Part shown: piece by piece, positions 43,411-52,850 of the stretch
Layout of the letters: each line of letters opens with the position of its first letter
How positions within the stretch are numbered: position 1 is the stretch's first letter
Assembly (NCBI RefSeq): GCF_013178945.1
Contig: NZ_JABFDM010000011.1
Span: 62,001 to 126,000 of the forward strand
Origin: Bradyrhizobium aeschynomenes
GTDB lineage: Bacteria; Pseudomonadota; Alphaproteobacteria; Rhizobiales; Xanthobacteraceae
Reading direction: 5' to 3'
Length of the DNA: 64,000 bases
Notes under the pieces: model-generated
What the model was told of the DNA's origin: nothing
The model's database searches: none
The model's input: only the letters and a program-made list of their open reading frames with translations
Program-made: the position numbers and the translations under genes

Positions 43411-43440
43411 CGGAGCGCGGAGCGTGAGCCCCGCGCTCCG
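43411..43440 (-). other. Intra-operon hairpin after the peptide-binding protein gene
   Basis: CGGAGCGCGG, 10-base loop, CCGCGCTCCG: perfect 10-bp stem in the 81 bases between binding protein and first permease, without a T-run. Such hairpins often protect the 3' end of the highly expressed binding-protein mRNA. Confidence 0.65.
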
Positions 43441-43450
43441 GACAGCGCCC

Positions 43451-44998
43451 TTACTTGTCGAGCCAGGCGTCGCGGAAGCCGTCGTTGACGCCGATGCCGG
43501 TGGTGATGAGGCTCTTCACCTTGCACTTGGTGATGGTCGGGAACTGCAGCTCGAGCAGCCAGGCCACCGGCACGTCCTCGGCAAGGATCTTCTGCACCTT
43601 GTCGTAGGCCTCCTTGCGCTTGGCATCGGTTGGCGCCGTCGCGCCCTCGGCGAACAGCTTGTCGACCTCCGGATTGGAGTAGCCCTCGACATTGTTGAAC
43701 AGCTGGCCCTTGGCGATCGCCGAGGTGATGTAGTTGCGGGAGACGCCGAGTGCGGGATCTCCGTACTGGTAGAGATAGGTGAAGGCGATGTCGTAGTCCC
43801 ACTCCATGATCTTCTGGTTGCCGCCGGGGACATCGGTCGCGATCGTCTCAATCGTCATGCCGACGTCCTGCAGGTTCTGCTTCACCGCCTCGCCCCAGCG
43901 CTGCCAGGTCTCGCCATAGGCCAGCGGCAGCATGCGGATCTTCTCGCCCTTGTAGCCCGCCTCCTTCAACAGCGCCTTGGCCTTCGCGGGATCGTACGGA
44001 TATTTCGGCACGTCATCGCTGTAGAACTTGATGGTCGACGCGGACGGGCCGGTGGCAACCTTGCCGAGCCCGTTCCAGATCACGTCCTTCGCGAAGTCTC
44101 GGTCGATGGCGTACATGATCGCCTGCCGCACCTTCTTGTTGGCAAGGATCGGGTTGCGGTTGTTCAGCCACATCCAGGACAGGGGCGAGAAAAACTCCCA
44201 GCCGGCGCCGGTGACGCAGGCGCCCGGCAGCTTGGAGACGCGCGGCACGTCGAAATTCTCGATCGAGCCGCCCGGCAGCACATCGACTTTGCCGGTCTCA
44301 AAGGCCACGGCGCGCGCGGCGGCGTCGGGAATGATCTGCCAGTAGACCTCGTCAAGATAAGGCTTGCCCTTCTCATGGTAGTTGGGATTTTTCACCATGC
44401 GGATGAAGGAGCCCTTCTGCCATTCCTTGAACATGAAGGGGCCGGTGCCGACCGGCGCGTTGTTGTTCGGATTGGTCTTGTAATCGGTGCCTTCATAGAG
44501 ATGCTTCGGCACCATCGGCATCGAGCCGACCTCGAAGATGCCGATGAACGGTCCGAACGGTTCCTTCAAGGTGAACACCACGGTGAGATCGTCGGGCGCC
44601 TCGACCTTCTCGACCATCACCAGATTGTTGCGGGCGCGCGCATGCGTCTGCTTCAGCATCTCGATCGAGAACAGCACGTCGGCCGAGGTGAACGGCTTGC
44701 CGTCGTGCCAGGTGACGCCCTTCTTGAGCTTGAAGGTGTAAACCTTGGCGTCGGGGCTGATGGTCCAGCTCTCGGCGAGGCCGGGCAGCGGCTCGAGCTT
44801 GGGGCTGTAGCGCAGCAGTCCTTCGAAGATGTTGCCGGAGACCATCTGGGTCGGTCCATTCTGCACCATCGCCAGCATCAGGCCAGGCGGCTCGGGCTGG
44901 ATCACCGCATTGACCACACCACCGGTCTTCGGCTCCTCCGCTTGCGCCGCGGATAGCCCGCAGCCGACGACGACACCCAGCAACACCCGTTTCAGCAT
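43451..44998 (-). CDS. Peptide/nickel-type substrate-binding protein (SBP family 5)
   Basis: 515 residues from ATG 44998 with GGGAAG upstream. Signal peptide LKRVLLGVVVGCGLSAAQA. Mature protein: GGVVNAVIQPEPPGLMLAMV, IFEGLLRYSPKLEPLPGLAE, SWTISPDAKVYTFKLKKGVT, WHDGKPFTSADV, a textbook family-5 binding protein. The ligand could be a peptide, opine or sugar oligomer. First gene of a four-gene importer operon (binding protein, permease, permease, fused ATPase). Confidence 0.93.
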   Translation of the reverse strand: MLKRVLLGVVVGCGLSAAQAEEPKTGGVVNAVIQPEPPGLMLAMVQNGPTQMVSGNIFEGLLRYSPKLEPLPGLAESWTISPDAKVYTFKLKKGVTWHDGKPFTSADVLFSIEMLKQTHARARNNLVMVEKVEAPDDLTVVFTLKEPFGPFIGIFEVGSMPMVPKHLYEGTDYKTNPNNNAPVGTGPFMFKEWQKGSFIRMVKNPNYHEKGKPYLDEVYWQIIPDAAARAVAFETGKVDVLPGGSIENFDVPRVSKLPGACVTGAGWEFFSPLSWMWLNNRNPILANKKVRQAIMYAIDRDFAKDVIWNGLGKVATGPSASTIKFYSDDVPKYPYDPAKAKALLKEAGYKGEKIRMLPLAYGETWQRWGEAVKQNLQDVGMTIETIATDVPGGNQKIMEWDYDIAFTYLYQYGDPALGVSRNYITSAIAKGQLFNNVEGYSNPEVDKLFAEGATAPTDAKRKEAYDKVQKILAEDVPVAWLLELQFPTITKCKVKSLITTGIGVNDGFRDAWLDK

Positions 44999-45369
44999 GA
45001 TGAACTTCCCAAATGTTTCGACCGGCCACGATGCATCAAGCGCGCCAATGCGCTCGATCCTGCCATGCGGCTTCTGATGTGACGCCTGCTCTGCGTGCAT
45101 GGGCTGGTGGATCGCCCATGCGCAGCGCTATGGAACGGGCTTCGATCGCCACACTGACGATGCTTTGGAAACATCGCCAGGACCTGCATCGGCCGTGCGT
45201 TGCGCAGCGGTCGACGGTCCTCACAGGTCAAGCCCCGACGTGGAGGCTCACACGGCTGCAAACAGCATCGCAAGCTGAAACTCGCGACAGCGTTAGCTCA
45301 AAAATTGGACAGGTTGTTAGATCGGGGCATCCTACCGTGCCGTCCGCTCATGCCGCGATCTCGACGCCA
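44999..45369. other. 371-base intergenic region
   Basis: Upstream of the ABC importer operon and downstream of a small membrane protein gene. No gene, hairpin or repeat recognised; expected to hold the importer promoter. Confidence 0.4.
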
Positions 45370-45795
45370 TCAGCGCCGCATCCGCGCAATCGCACCTGCG
45401 ACAATCTGCATCACCACACCGATCACCCAGCCCGCCATGATCAGCGAGGTCCAGACGATGTGCGGGTCTTCGCGCAGGATGATGATGCCGACGGCGAAGA
45501 AGGCGGTGAGGGTGGCGAGAAAGGTGCCGACCGCACTGAGGAACTCCGCGGCGTCGATCTTCCGCTCGGCCGGCGTGCCTTCCTCATGAGGGTGAAACGG
45601 TATCTGGGGCGTATCGATGCCGAGATAGAAGCCGAATGCGCCCGACAGCATCATCACCAACAGGAAGCCCTGCGTGGTGAGCCACGGCACGCTGGAGCCG
45701 ACATGGGCGCCGACGAACACGCCGCAGGCCGCTCCCGCCAGGGCAAGACCCGACCGTTCGAGCACATGGGCGGATTGGCGGACACGAATGCGCAT
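45370..45795 (-). CDS. Four-helix membrane protein, unknown function
   Basis: 141 residues from ATG 45795 with GAGAGG 7 bases upstream. Helices at about 15-33, 40-60, 82-107 and 112-137, with a short soluble loop HPHEEGTPAERKIDAAEF between the second and third. No motif recognised. It follows the luciferase-like gene on the same strand by 52 bases. Confidence 0.65.
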   Translation of the reverse strand: MRIRVRQSAHVLERSGLALAGAACGVFVGAHVGSSVPWLTTQGFLLVMMLSGAFGFYLGIDTPQIPFHPHEEGTPAERKIDAAEFLSAVGTFLATLTAFFAVGIIILREDPHIVWTSLIMAGWVIGVVMQIVAGAIARMRR

Positions 45796-45847
45796 GGGAG
45801 GCCTCTCTGATCGGACCGGCGCGCCGACGCCGGTCCGATCGTCAACG

Positions 45848-46948
45848 TTACGCCGCCTTGGTCATATCGGCATTGAGATGGCGCAACCTCGGCATCACCT
45901 CCTGCTTCAACAGGCGCAACGAGTTGTGCCAGGCTTCCGGCCTGTGCTTGTAGTCGAAGCCGAACACGCACAGCGTCCCGAAGCCGCCGACCTCGTGCCA
46001 GATCTTCTCGATCTTCTCGGTCACCGTGGCCGGCGAGCCGATGATCCAGTTGCGCCTGGCGCAATAGTCCACCGTCACGTCCGTATCCGGCACGTCGGGC
46101 GAATGCTTCAGATAATCCTTGAAGCCGAAATGGCCGAGCAGGGGCAGGAAGTATTCGCTCATCATCCGGCCCATCATGTCGCCGGTCGAGAGACGCCAGG
46201 CCTCCTCGTCCGTCTCGGCGACGAACACCTCGCGCACTAGGCGCCAGTCGTTGCGACTGGGCGTCCGTCCGGATTTGGCGGCGCCCGCCTCGACCGAATC
46301 CCAGTGCGACGACACATAGGCCGGGTTGAGGTTGAGGCTCATCGGAATGAAGCCGCGCTCGCCGGCGAGCTTCAGCGTGTCCGAGTTCTTCGAGAGCCCG
46401 GCGACGCCGATCGGCGGATGGGGCGCCTGCACCGGCTTGATGTGCGGCTTGAGGAAGTCGAACATCACGTCGGGCTTGGTCACCGTCCAATACTTGCCCT
46501 TGTGCGTGAACGGCGCCGGCTCGGTCCACAGGCGCAGGATGATCTCCAGCGCCTCGCGCGTCATCTCGCGATTCTGCCCGCTCATGCCGTCGACATTGAA
46601 CATCGCCCAGTCGCTCGGCAGGCCCGATGCGGCAATACCGAAATTGAGCCGGCCATCCGAGAGGTGATCGAGCATCGCGACGCGGTTGGCGAGCTCGGCC
46701 GGGTGGTGATAGGGCAGCAGGAAGCCGCCGGGCCCCAGCCGGATGTTCTTGGTTTCGCGGAAGGCCTGCGCCAGGATGAGATCGGGTGCGGGATGCGGCT
46801 CCCAGGGCGCCGTATGATGCTCGCCGATCCAGGCTTCCTGATAGCCGAGCTCGTCGAGCCAGCGCAGGACCTGCAGGTCCCACTCCTGCCCTTCTTTCAA
46901 TCCGCACTCCGGCGGATGCGAGGGCATCGTGAAGTATCCGATTTCCAT
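45848..46948 (-). CDS. Luciferase-like (LLM class) flavin-dependent monooxygenase
   Basis: 366 residues from ATG 46948, GAGAGGAAAG upstream. Family marks: MEIGYFTMPSHPPE, WDLQVLRWLDELGYQEAWIG, EHHTAPWEPHPAPDLILAQA, HPAELANRVAMLDHLSDGRL and ASGLPSDW. These enzymes use reduced FMN to oxidise a carbonyl, alkane sulfonate or similar substrate. Flavin reductase partner not adjacent. Confidence 0.9.
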   Translation of the reverse strand: MEIGYFTMPSHPPECGLKEGQEWDLQVLRWLDELGYQEAWIGEHHTAPWEPHPAPDLILAQAFRETKNIRLGPGGFLLPYHHPAELANRVAMLDHLSDGRLNFGIAASGLPSDWAMFNVDGMSGQNREMTREALEIILRLWTEPAPFTHKGKYWTVTKPDVMFDFLKPHIKPVQAPHPPIGVAGLSKNSDTLKLAGERGFIPMSLNLNPAYVSSHWDSVEAGAAKSGRTPSRNDWRLVREVFVAETDEEAWRLSTGDMMGRMMSEYFLPLLGHFGFKDYLKHSPDVPDTDVTVDYCARRNWIIGSPATVTEKIEKIWHEVGGFGTLCVFGFDYKHRPEAWHNSLRLLKQEVMPRLRHLNADMTKAA

Positions 46949-47165
46949 GGCGCTTTCCTCTCGCGTTTGTATTGCGGCGCATCTTTGTGATGCGCTCATC
47001 GTCACGCGAGACGAAACACGACCAACCGAGTCGGCAACGCCGCACGTGGTCTACGAAGTCTAGCACTTCGTTGGACAGCGACAATCGTCAGCTGTGTCGC
47101 TGGCGGAATGATGACCCGGAGATTTTTGCAATGCTGATCCGCGCCACGGCATCATCAATTGCACG

Positions 47166-48278
47166 TCAGCGTGCGCCAAAGCTGGTCTTGCCGAACAGCT
47201 CCTTCTGGGTCGAGGGCTGCGAGCGCCAATATTGCGGAGGTGCGGCAACCTGGCCGCCGAGCTCGGCTGCGGCATGCCAGCCCCAGCGCGGGTCGTAGAG
47301 CATGCCGCGAGCCAGCGCGACGAGATCCGCTTGGCCCGACGCCACGATCTGCTCGGCTTGCTGCGCCTGCGTGATGAGGCCGACCGCCATGGTGGGAAGT
47401 CTTGTCGCCTTCTTCACCGCTTCGGCGAACGGCACCTGATAGCCGGGTCCGAGCGTGATCTTCTGCAAGGGCGAGACGCCGCCCGAGGAGACGTCGATCC
47501 AGTCAGCGCCGCGGCGCTCGAGCTCTTGCGCGAGAGCGATGGTCTGGTCGAGATCCCAACCGCCCTCGACCCAATCCGTCGCCGAGACGCGCATGCCGAC
47601 CGGCCTGTCTGCGGGGAAGACGCTGCGCACCGCATCGAATATTTCGAGCGGAAACCGCATGCGGTTCTCCAGCGAGCCGCCATAGGCATCGCTGCGCTGA
47701 TTGGCGAGCGGCGACAGGAACTGGTGCAACAGGTAGCCGTGCGCGCCATGGACCTCGATCGCATCGATGCCCAGCCGCGCAGCCCGTTGCGCTGCGGAAA
47801 CGAACGCATCGCGAATGCGTGCCAGGCCGACGCTATCGAGCGCCTCGGGCGCAAGCTCGCCGGCCTTGTGCGGCAGCGCCGAGGGCGCGACCGTCCGCCA
47901 GCCACCGTCCGCGAGCGGAATCTGCTGACCGCCGTCCCACGGCTTGTGGCTGGAGCCTTTGCGTCCAGCATGGGCAAGCTGCATCGCGATCGCGGTGTTC
48001 GAATGCTTGCGCACCGAGGCGAGAATCGGCGCGAACGCCGCCTCCGTGGCGTCGTCCCACAGTCCGAGACAGCCGGGCGTGATGCGTCCGATCGGCTCGA
48101 CATGCGTCGCCTCGATGCAGAACATCGCCGCACCCGACAGCGCCAGCGTGTTGATGTGGGTGAAGTGCCAGTCATTGGCCACGCCATTCTCGGCCGAGTA
48201 CTGGCACATCGGCGACACCATGATGCGATTGGCGAGCTCGAGGCTGCGCAGCTTGATCGGAGTGAACAGGGCGCTCAT
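47166..48278 (-). CDS. Old Yellow Enzyme (YqjM/NamA class) NADPH-dependent ene-reductase
   Basis: 370 residues from ATG 48278. MVSPMCQYSAENG carries the FMN-tuning Cys of the YqjM class, followed by DWHFTHINTLALSG, QLAHAGRKGSS, substrate-binding HGAHGYLLHQFLSP, and DWIDVSSGG. Reduces activated C=C bonds. Stands near the luciferase-like gene on the same strand but 217 bases away. Confidence 0.92.
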   Translation of the reverse strand: MSALFTPIKLRSLELANRIMVSPMCQYSAENGVANDWHFTHINTLALSGAAMFCIEATHVEPIGRITPGCLGLWDDATEAAFAPILASVRKHSNTAIAMQLAHAGRKGSSHKPWDGGQQIPLADGGWRTVAPSALPHKAGELAPEALDSVGLARIRDAFVSAAQRAARLGIDAIEVHGAHGYLLHQFLSPLANQRSDAYGGSLENRMRFPLEIFDAVRSVFPADRPVGMRVSATDWVEGGWDLDQTIALAQELERRGADWIDVSSGGVSPLQKITLGPGYQVPFAEAVKKATRLPTMAVGLITQAQQAEQIVASGQADLVALARGMLYDPRWGWHAAAELGGQVAAPPQYWRSQPSTQKELFGKTSFGAR

Positions 48279-48379
48279 GCTGATTTCCAGGCTGGACGGA
48301 TTTCGCGGTGATCTGAGGTCTGGGAGTGTCGGCGAAGGACGGCCCGCGGTCAACGCAACCGTCGCGGCGCGGTCACGGC

Positions 48380-49456
48380 TCATTCCACCAAGGTGAACTG
48401 CAGCAATAGGGTGCGCTGAATCATCGAGAAATTGTCGTCGGAGACCAGGGTCAGCACGGTCTCGCCCTCGGGCGTCACATGCGCATCGATGCCCTCGAGA
48501 TTGTCGATCTCCTGGCCGAGATCGGCCGAGAAGATCGCCGGACCGTCGACGAGCGCACCCGGCGCAATCTGCGACAGCGCCAGCCGGCGAATCCGGACGC
48601 CGACGCCATTGAACAGCGAAAACTTCCGTTCCAGCACCAGCAGGTCGCCCGATGGCAGCAGCACGGCATCGCTGACGTCGAAATCATTGCTTCTGACGAT
48701 GCTGAACTGCCCCGCAGCCGGACCGCCGATCAGGAAGGCCAGCAGATTGCCGTTCGCATCCAGGCCGCGTTCGGAGAGCGCGATCAGCGTTCCGGCGAGC
48801 GGCAGGCCCTTGGGCACCACCACAAGGGCTTCCAGCCCCTTGTTGTTGGGCAACCGTCTGGCCGCAGCCGGCAACGGCAGGATCTCACTGCGCGCGCCGG
48901 TCCCGCCCTTGGCGAAGTCATAGCGCAGCAGCTGATTGACGCGTTCGAGGCCGACATAGACGACGTCGCCATCACGCGCGAGCGACTCGGAATCATACCA
49001 GCCGCGCTCGGTGATGGGCCGTCCGTCCGGCGCGAGCAGCGGCGTCGCCTCGACATCCGCCAGCCCTGCGATCTCGCGGCCGGAATAGACGATGCGGCCA
49101 GTGAACCAGCCGCCCTTGTCGCTGATCGCAAGGAAGCGCTCGCCGTTGGCGTCGAGACGGATGCCGGACAGGCCGCCGAAGCCCGAGAACGGCGAGGTCA
49201 GCGCCACGCCGCTGCGATATTGCAGCATCCCGAAGCGCAGATGCGTCCGATCGCGCAGGTCGAAGGAGGGCAAGGGCCGTGCCTTGACCTCGATCCTGAC
49301 TGCCGACGTGACGGAATGCTCATCGACCGCGGCGCGCCTACGGACCGGCGGCGATGCCGATTGCGCCGAGGCGCTGAGGGACCATGCCAGAGCGGACGCT
49401 CCGCCGAGGGTCAGCGCAAGGAAGCGCCTGCGGTCGGCGATCGCATGCAGCGACAT
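48380..49456 (-). CDS. Phytase-like esterase domain exported protein, probable Tat substrate
   Basis: 358 residues from ATG 49456. The start contains ADRRRFLALTLGGASALAWS, a twin-arginine-like signal. FGGLSGIRLDANGERFLAIS, WYDSESLARDGDVVYVGLER, NKGLEALVVVPKGLP and DNLEGIDAHVTPEGETVLTL are the blades of the 'esterase-like activity of phytase' beta-propeller family. Such proteins are usually encoded next to cobT in Rhizobiales, as here. Confidence 0.85.
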   Translation of the reverse strand: MSLHAIADRRRFLALTLGGASALAWSLSASAQSASPPVRRRAAVDEHSVTSAVRIEVKARPLPSFDLRDRTHLRFGMLQYRSGVALTSPFSGFGGLSGIRLDANGERFLAISDKGGWFTGRIVYSGREIAGLADVEATPLLAPDGRPITERGWYDSESLARDGDVVYVGLERVNQLLRYDFAKGGTGARSEILPLPAAARRLPNNKGLEALVVVPKGLPLAGTLIALSERGLDANGNLLAFLIGGPAAGQFSIVRSNDFDVSDAVLLPSGDLLVLERKFSLFNGVGVRIRRLALSQIAPGALVDGPAIFSADLGQEIDNLEGIDAHVTPEGETVLTLVSDDNFSMIQRTLLLQFTLVE

Positions 49457-49520
49457 CGTCAGCGGGGCCCCCTCCCCACGACCTCCTCCGATGCGGAGGA
49501 GGCACGCATCCGCTTCTTGT

Positions 49521-51422
49521 TTACGAATGCAGCTTGCGCTTCGGCCCCCGCGCAGGCTGCGGCGCCGCGTGGGTTTCCGTGAACAGCTCGGCGAGCTTCT
49601 CGGTGATGGCGCCGCCGAGCTCCTCGGCATCGACGATCGTGACTGCGCGGCGATAGTAGCGCGTCACATCGTGGCCGATGCCGATCGCGATCAATTCGAC
49701 CGGCGAGCGGGTCTCGATCTCCTCGATGATGTGGCGCAGATGGCGCTCCAGATAGTTGCCGGGGTTCACCGACAGCGTGGAGTCGTCGACCGGCGCACCG
49801 TCGGAGATCATCATCAGGATCTTGCGCTGCTCGGGCCGGCCGAGCAGCCGCTTGTGCGCCCAGTCCAGCGCCTCGCCGTCGATGTTCTCCTTCAGGAGAC
49901 CCTCGCGCATCATCAGGCCGAGGTTTTTCCGCGCCCGGCGCCACGGGGCATCGGCCGACTTGTATATGATATGGCGGAGATCGTTGAGCCGGCCGGGATT
50001 GGCCGGCTTGCCGGCCGCAAGCCAAGCCTCGCGCGACTGCCCGCCCTTCCAGGCGCGTGTCGTGAAGCCGAGGATCTCGACCTTCACGCCGCAACGCTCG
50101 AGCGTACGGGCGAGAATGTCGGCGCACGTCGCGGCCACCGTAATCGGGCGACCGCGCATCGAACCGGAATTGTCGAGCAGCAGCGTCACCACGGTGTCGC
50201 GGAAGGTCGCTTCCTTCTCGCGCATGAAGGACAACGGCTGATAGGGATCGATGACGACGCGCGACAGCCGGGCGGGATCGAGGATGCCTTCCTCCAGATC
50301 GAACTCCCAGGCACGATTCTGCTGCGCCATCAGCCGGCGCTGCAGCCGGTTGGCAAGCCGCGCGACGATGCCCTGGAGATGCGCCAGCTGCTTGTCGAGA
50401 TAGGAGCGCAGCCGCTCCAGCTCGTCATGATCGCACAGGTCCTCGGCGGCGATGATCTCGTCGAACTTCGGTGCAAAGGCGTGATATTCCGGCCCGCGCG
50501 GCTCGTTGGCGCCGCCACGGTTCGGCCGCGTCGCCTCGCCCGGCGTCTCGTCGTCGCCGAGCTCGCCATCGTCGAGCGTATCCGAGGCCGACGCCTGCGC
50601 GGCCTCCATCGCGCTTTCCGACATCTCGTCCGACGTCGTCTGCGCCTGGTCGGCACTCATCTCCTGCGCGGCGTCGGAATCGGGCGAACCTTCGGCACCG
50701 GACTGATCATTGTCGCCGTCGCGATTGTCGTCGTTGTCCTCGTCCTCCTCGGAATCGGCATTGCGCTCGTCGCCGAGATCGAGTGCCGACAAGAGATCGT
50801 GGACGAGGTCGCCGAACTTGGCCTGGTTTTCGGTGAAGCGGCTGAGCTCATCGAGGCGCGAGCCGATCTTGTCCTCCAGGAACGGCCGCCAGAGATCGAC
50901 GACCTTGCGCGCCGCGTTCGGTGGCGCCATCCCGGTCAGCCGCTCGCGCACCATCATCGCCAGCGCGTCCGACAGCGGCGCGTCGGCGCGGTCGGTGATC
51001 TCGTCATATTTGCCGCGATGGAAATGATCATCGAGCATCGCCGTCAGGTTCTTGGCGACGCCGGCCATGCGCTTGGCGCCGATCGCCTCGACGCGCGCCT
51101 GCTCGACCGCCTCGAACACGCCGCGCGCCTGCGGATTGCCGGGGATCAGTTTGCGGTGAATTTTCGGATCGTGACAGGCGAGCTTCAACGCAATCGAGTC
51201 GGCATGACCGCGCACGATGGCCGCATCGCGCTTGGTCATCTTGCGCGCCGGCTCCGGCAGCCGCGCCTTGCCTGGCGAGAGGCCCGGACGTTCGGCGGCA
51301 AAGGAGACGTCGAGCTCGGGCGCCCGTGCGATCGCGCGCAGGCAGCCCGTGACCGACCGCTTGAACGGCTCGGTCGGGGCTTCCTTGGTTCCGGGACGGA
51401 GTTTGCTGTTGGATGTGGTCAT
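49521..51422 (-). CDS. cobT: Cobaltochelatase subunit CobT
   Basis: 633 residues from ATG 51422. A helical N-terminal part, an acidic linker (ADSEEDEDNDDNRDGDNDQS and onward, about residues 215-310), then a C-terminal von Willebrand A domain with MIDAS TLLLDNSGSMRG. CobT partners with CobS to form the ATPase that drives cobalt insertion by CobN in aerobic B12 synthesis. cobS lies 141 bases upstream. No cobN is in the window. Confidence 0.95.
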   Translation of the reverse strand: MTTSNSKLRPGTKEAPTEPFKRSVTGCLRAIARAPELDVSFAAERPGLSPGKARLPEPARKMTKRDAAIVRGHADSIALKLACHDPKIHRKLIPGNPQARGVFEAVEQARVEAIGAKRMAGVAKNLTAMLDDHFHRGKYDEITDRADAPLSDALAMMVRERLTGMAPPNAARKVVDLWRPFLEDKIGSRLDELSRFTENQAKFGDLVHDLLSALDLGDERNADSEEDEDNDDNRDGDNDQSGAEGSPDSDAAQEMSADQAQTTSDEMSESAMEAAQASASDTLDDGELGDDETPGEATRPNRGGANEPRGPEYHAFAPKFDEIIAAEDLCDHDELERLRSYLDKQLAHLQGIVARLANRLQRRLMAQQNRAWEFDLEEGILDPARLSRVVIDPYQPLSFMREKEATFRDTVVTLLLDNSGSMRGRPITVAATCADILARTLERCGVKVEILGFTTRAWKGGQSREAWLAAGKPANPGRLNDLRHIIYKSADAPWRRARKNLGLMMREGLLKENIDGEALDWAHKRLLGRPEQRKILMMISDGAPVDDSTLSVNPGNYLERHLRHIIEEIETRSPVELIAIGIGHDVTRYYRRAVTIVDAEELGGAITEKLAELFTETHAAPQPARGPKRKLHS

Positions 51423-51429
51423 CTGGTCC

Positions 51430-51555
51430 CTGCGGCTATCGTCCCGGCGAACGCCGGACCCATAACCACCGGCGGTCATTCATTGGTGTCGACGCCAACT
51501 CCAGCGCATGCCGAAACGTCACGGCGGATGTGGGTCCCGGCGCAAGGCCGGGACG
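51430..51555. repeat. Palindromic intergenic repeat between cobS and cobT
   Basis: Begins TATCGTCCCGGCGAACGCCGG ending nearby ACCCATAACC, and closes GTGGGTCCCGGCGCAAGGCC GGGACGAC. Left and right parts pair imperfectly. It fills nearly the whole cobS-cobT gap. Confidence 0.65.
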
Positions 51556-51563
51556 ACGCCCTG

Positions 51564-52562
51564 TCAGCTCAGCGCCACGTTGATCGCCGATTCCGGCAGC
51601 TCTGCATTGAAGCAGCGCTGATAGAACTCGGCGACGAGCGGACGCTCCAGCTCGTCGCACTTGTTGAGGAAGGTCACGCGGAAGGCGAAGCCGATGTCGC
51701 CGAAGATCTCGGAGTTCTCGGCCCAGGTGATCACGGTGCGCGGGCTCATCACGGTGGACAGATCACCGTTCGCGAAGGCGTTGCGCGTGAGGTCGGCGAG
51801 ACGCACCATCTTGTTCACGGTGTCGCGGCCCTGCGCGTTCTGATAGTGCTTGGCCTTGGCCAGCACGATCTCGACCTCCTCGTCATGCGCCAGATAGTTC
51901 AGCGTCGTGACGATCGACCAGCGGTCCATCTGGCCCTGGTTGATCTGCTGCGTGCCGTGATACAGGCCCGACGTGTCTCCGAGGCCGATCGTGTTGGCGG
52001 TCGCGAACAACCGGAAGGCCGGGTGCGGCTTGATCACCTTGTTCTGGTCGAGCAGCGTCAGCCGGCCCGACACTTCGAGCACGCGCTGGATCACGAACAT
52101 CACATCGGGGCGGCCGGCGTCGTATTCGTCGAACACCAAGGCAACGTTGTGCTGCAGCGCCCAGGGCAGGATGCCGTCACGGAACTCGGTGACCTGCTTG
52201 CCGTCCTTGACCACGATCGCATCCTTGCCAACGAGGTCGATACGGCTGATGTGGCTGTCGAGATTGACGCGCACGCACGGCCAGTTGAGTCGCGCGGCGA
52301 CCTGCTCGATATGGGTCGACTTGCCCGTTCCATGGTAACCCGTGACCATCACGCGGCGGTTCTTGGCGAAGCCGGCCAGGATCGCAAGGGTGGTGGCGCG
52401 GTCGAAACGATAGTCGGCATCGACCTCAGGGACGTGCGGGTCGGTTGCGGAAAAGGCCGGCACCTCAAGGTCGCTGTCGATCCCGAACACCTGCCGCACC
52501 GACACCTTCATGTCGGGCACACCGGTCATCTCCTGCGCATTGGTCGTAGCGGCGGTCGTCAT
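51564..52562 (-). CDS. cobS: Cobaltochelatase subunit CobS (AAA+ ATPase)
   Basis: 332 residues from ATG 52562, GGAGG 5 bases upstream. Walker A GYHGTGKSTHIEQ, Walker B LVFDEYDAG, sensor FATANTIGLGD. MoxR-type AAA+ subunit that assembles with CobT into the ring that powers CobN. The N-terminal VSVRQVFGIDSDLEVPAFS is the CobS-specific leader. Confidence 0.96.
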   Translation of the reverse strand: MTTAATTNAQEMTGVPDMKVSVRQVFGIDSDLEVPAFSATDPHVPEVDADYRFDRATTLAILAGFAKNRRVMVTGYHGTGKSTHIEQVAARLNWPCVRVNLDSHISRIDLVGKDAIVVKDGKQVTEFRDGILPWALQHNVALVFDEYDAGRPDVMFVIQRVLEVSGRLTLLDQNKVIKPHPAFRLFATANTIGLGDTSGLYHGTQQINQGQMDRWSIVTTLNYLAHDEEVEIVLAKAKHYQNAQGRDTVNKMVRLADLTRNAFANGDLSTVMSPRTVITWAENSEIFGDIGFAFRVTFLNKCDELERPLVAEFYQRCFNAELPESAINVALS

Positions 52563-52850
52563 TCATCCTCCGAGGTCCCGGGCATTCCCGAAACCAGATT
52601 TCATGTTTGGCTGCGGTTGAAGGGCTTCAGACGCCAGCCTAGCAGAGAGCACGCGCGGGCAGAAGCCTAAGCCTTGATCAAAGTTCCGTCGTTATATCAT
52701 CGAGATAGGCATGGGACGACGTTTTTGGAAGGCTGCCCTGCGGAAAGCGCCACCTTTTGGCCGCGAGCCCGCCCCCGAACTTGCGACGTGGCACTCCCAG
52801 CCAGGGTTCCTACTTATCGGCATGTCGTCGCCCTCACCAGCAGGAACCGC

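Noticed and set aside
43411..43440. Rho-independent terminator after the peptide-binding protein gene
   Set aside because: There is no T-run on the minus strand and the permease follows directly; a stabilising hairpin fits better.
49092..52670. A 1192-codon open frame on the plus strand opposite cobT and cobS
   Set aside because: Antisense shadow of cobT/cobS and the esterase; the composition is that of a reversed coding strand and no motif is visible.
52563..52850. Cobalamin riboswitch upstream of cobS
   Set aside because: No B12-box-like sequence or the expected multi-stem fold was recognised in the 288 bases.
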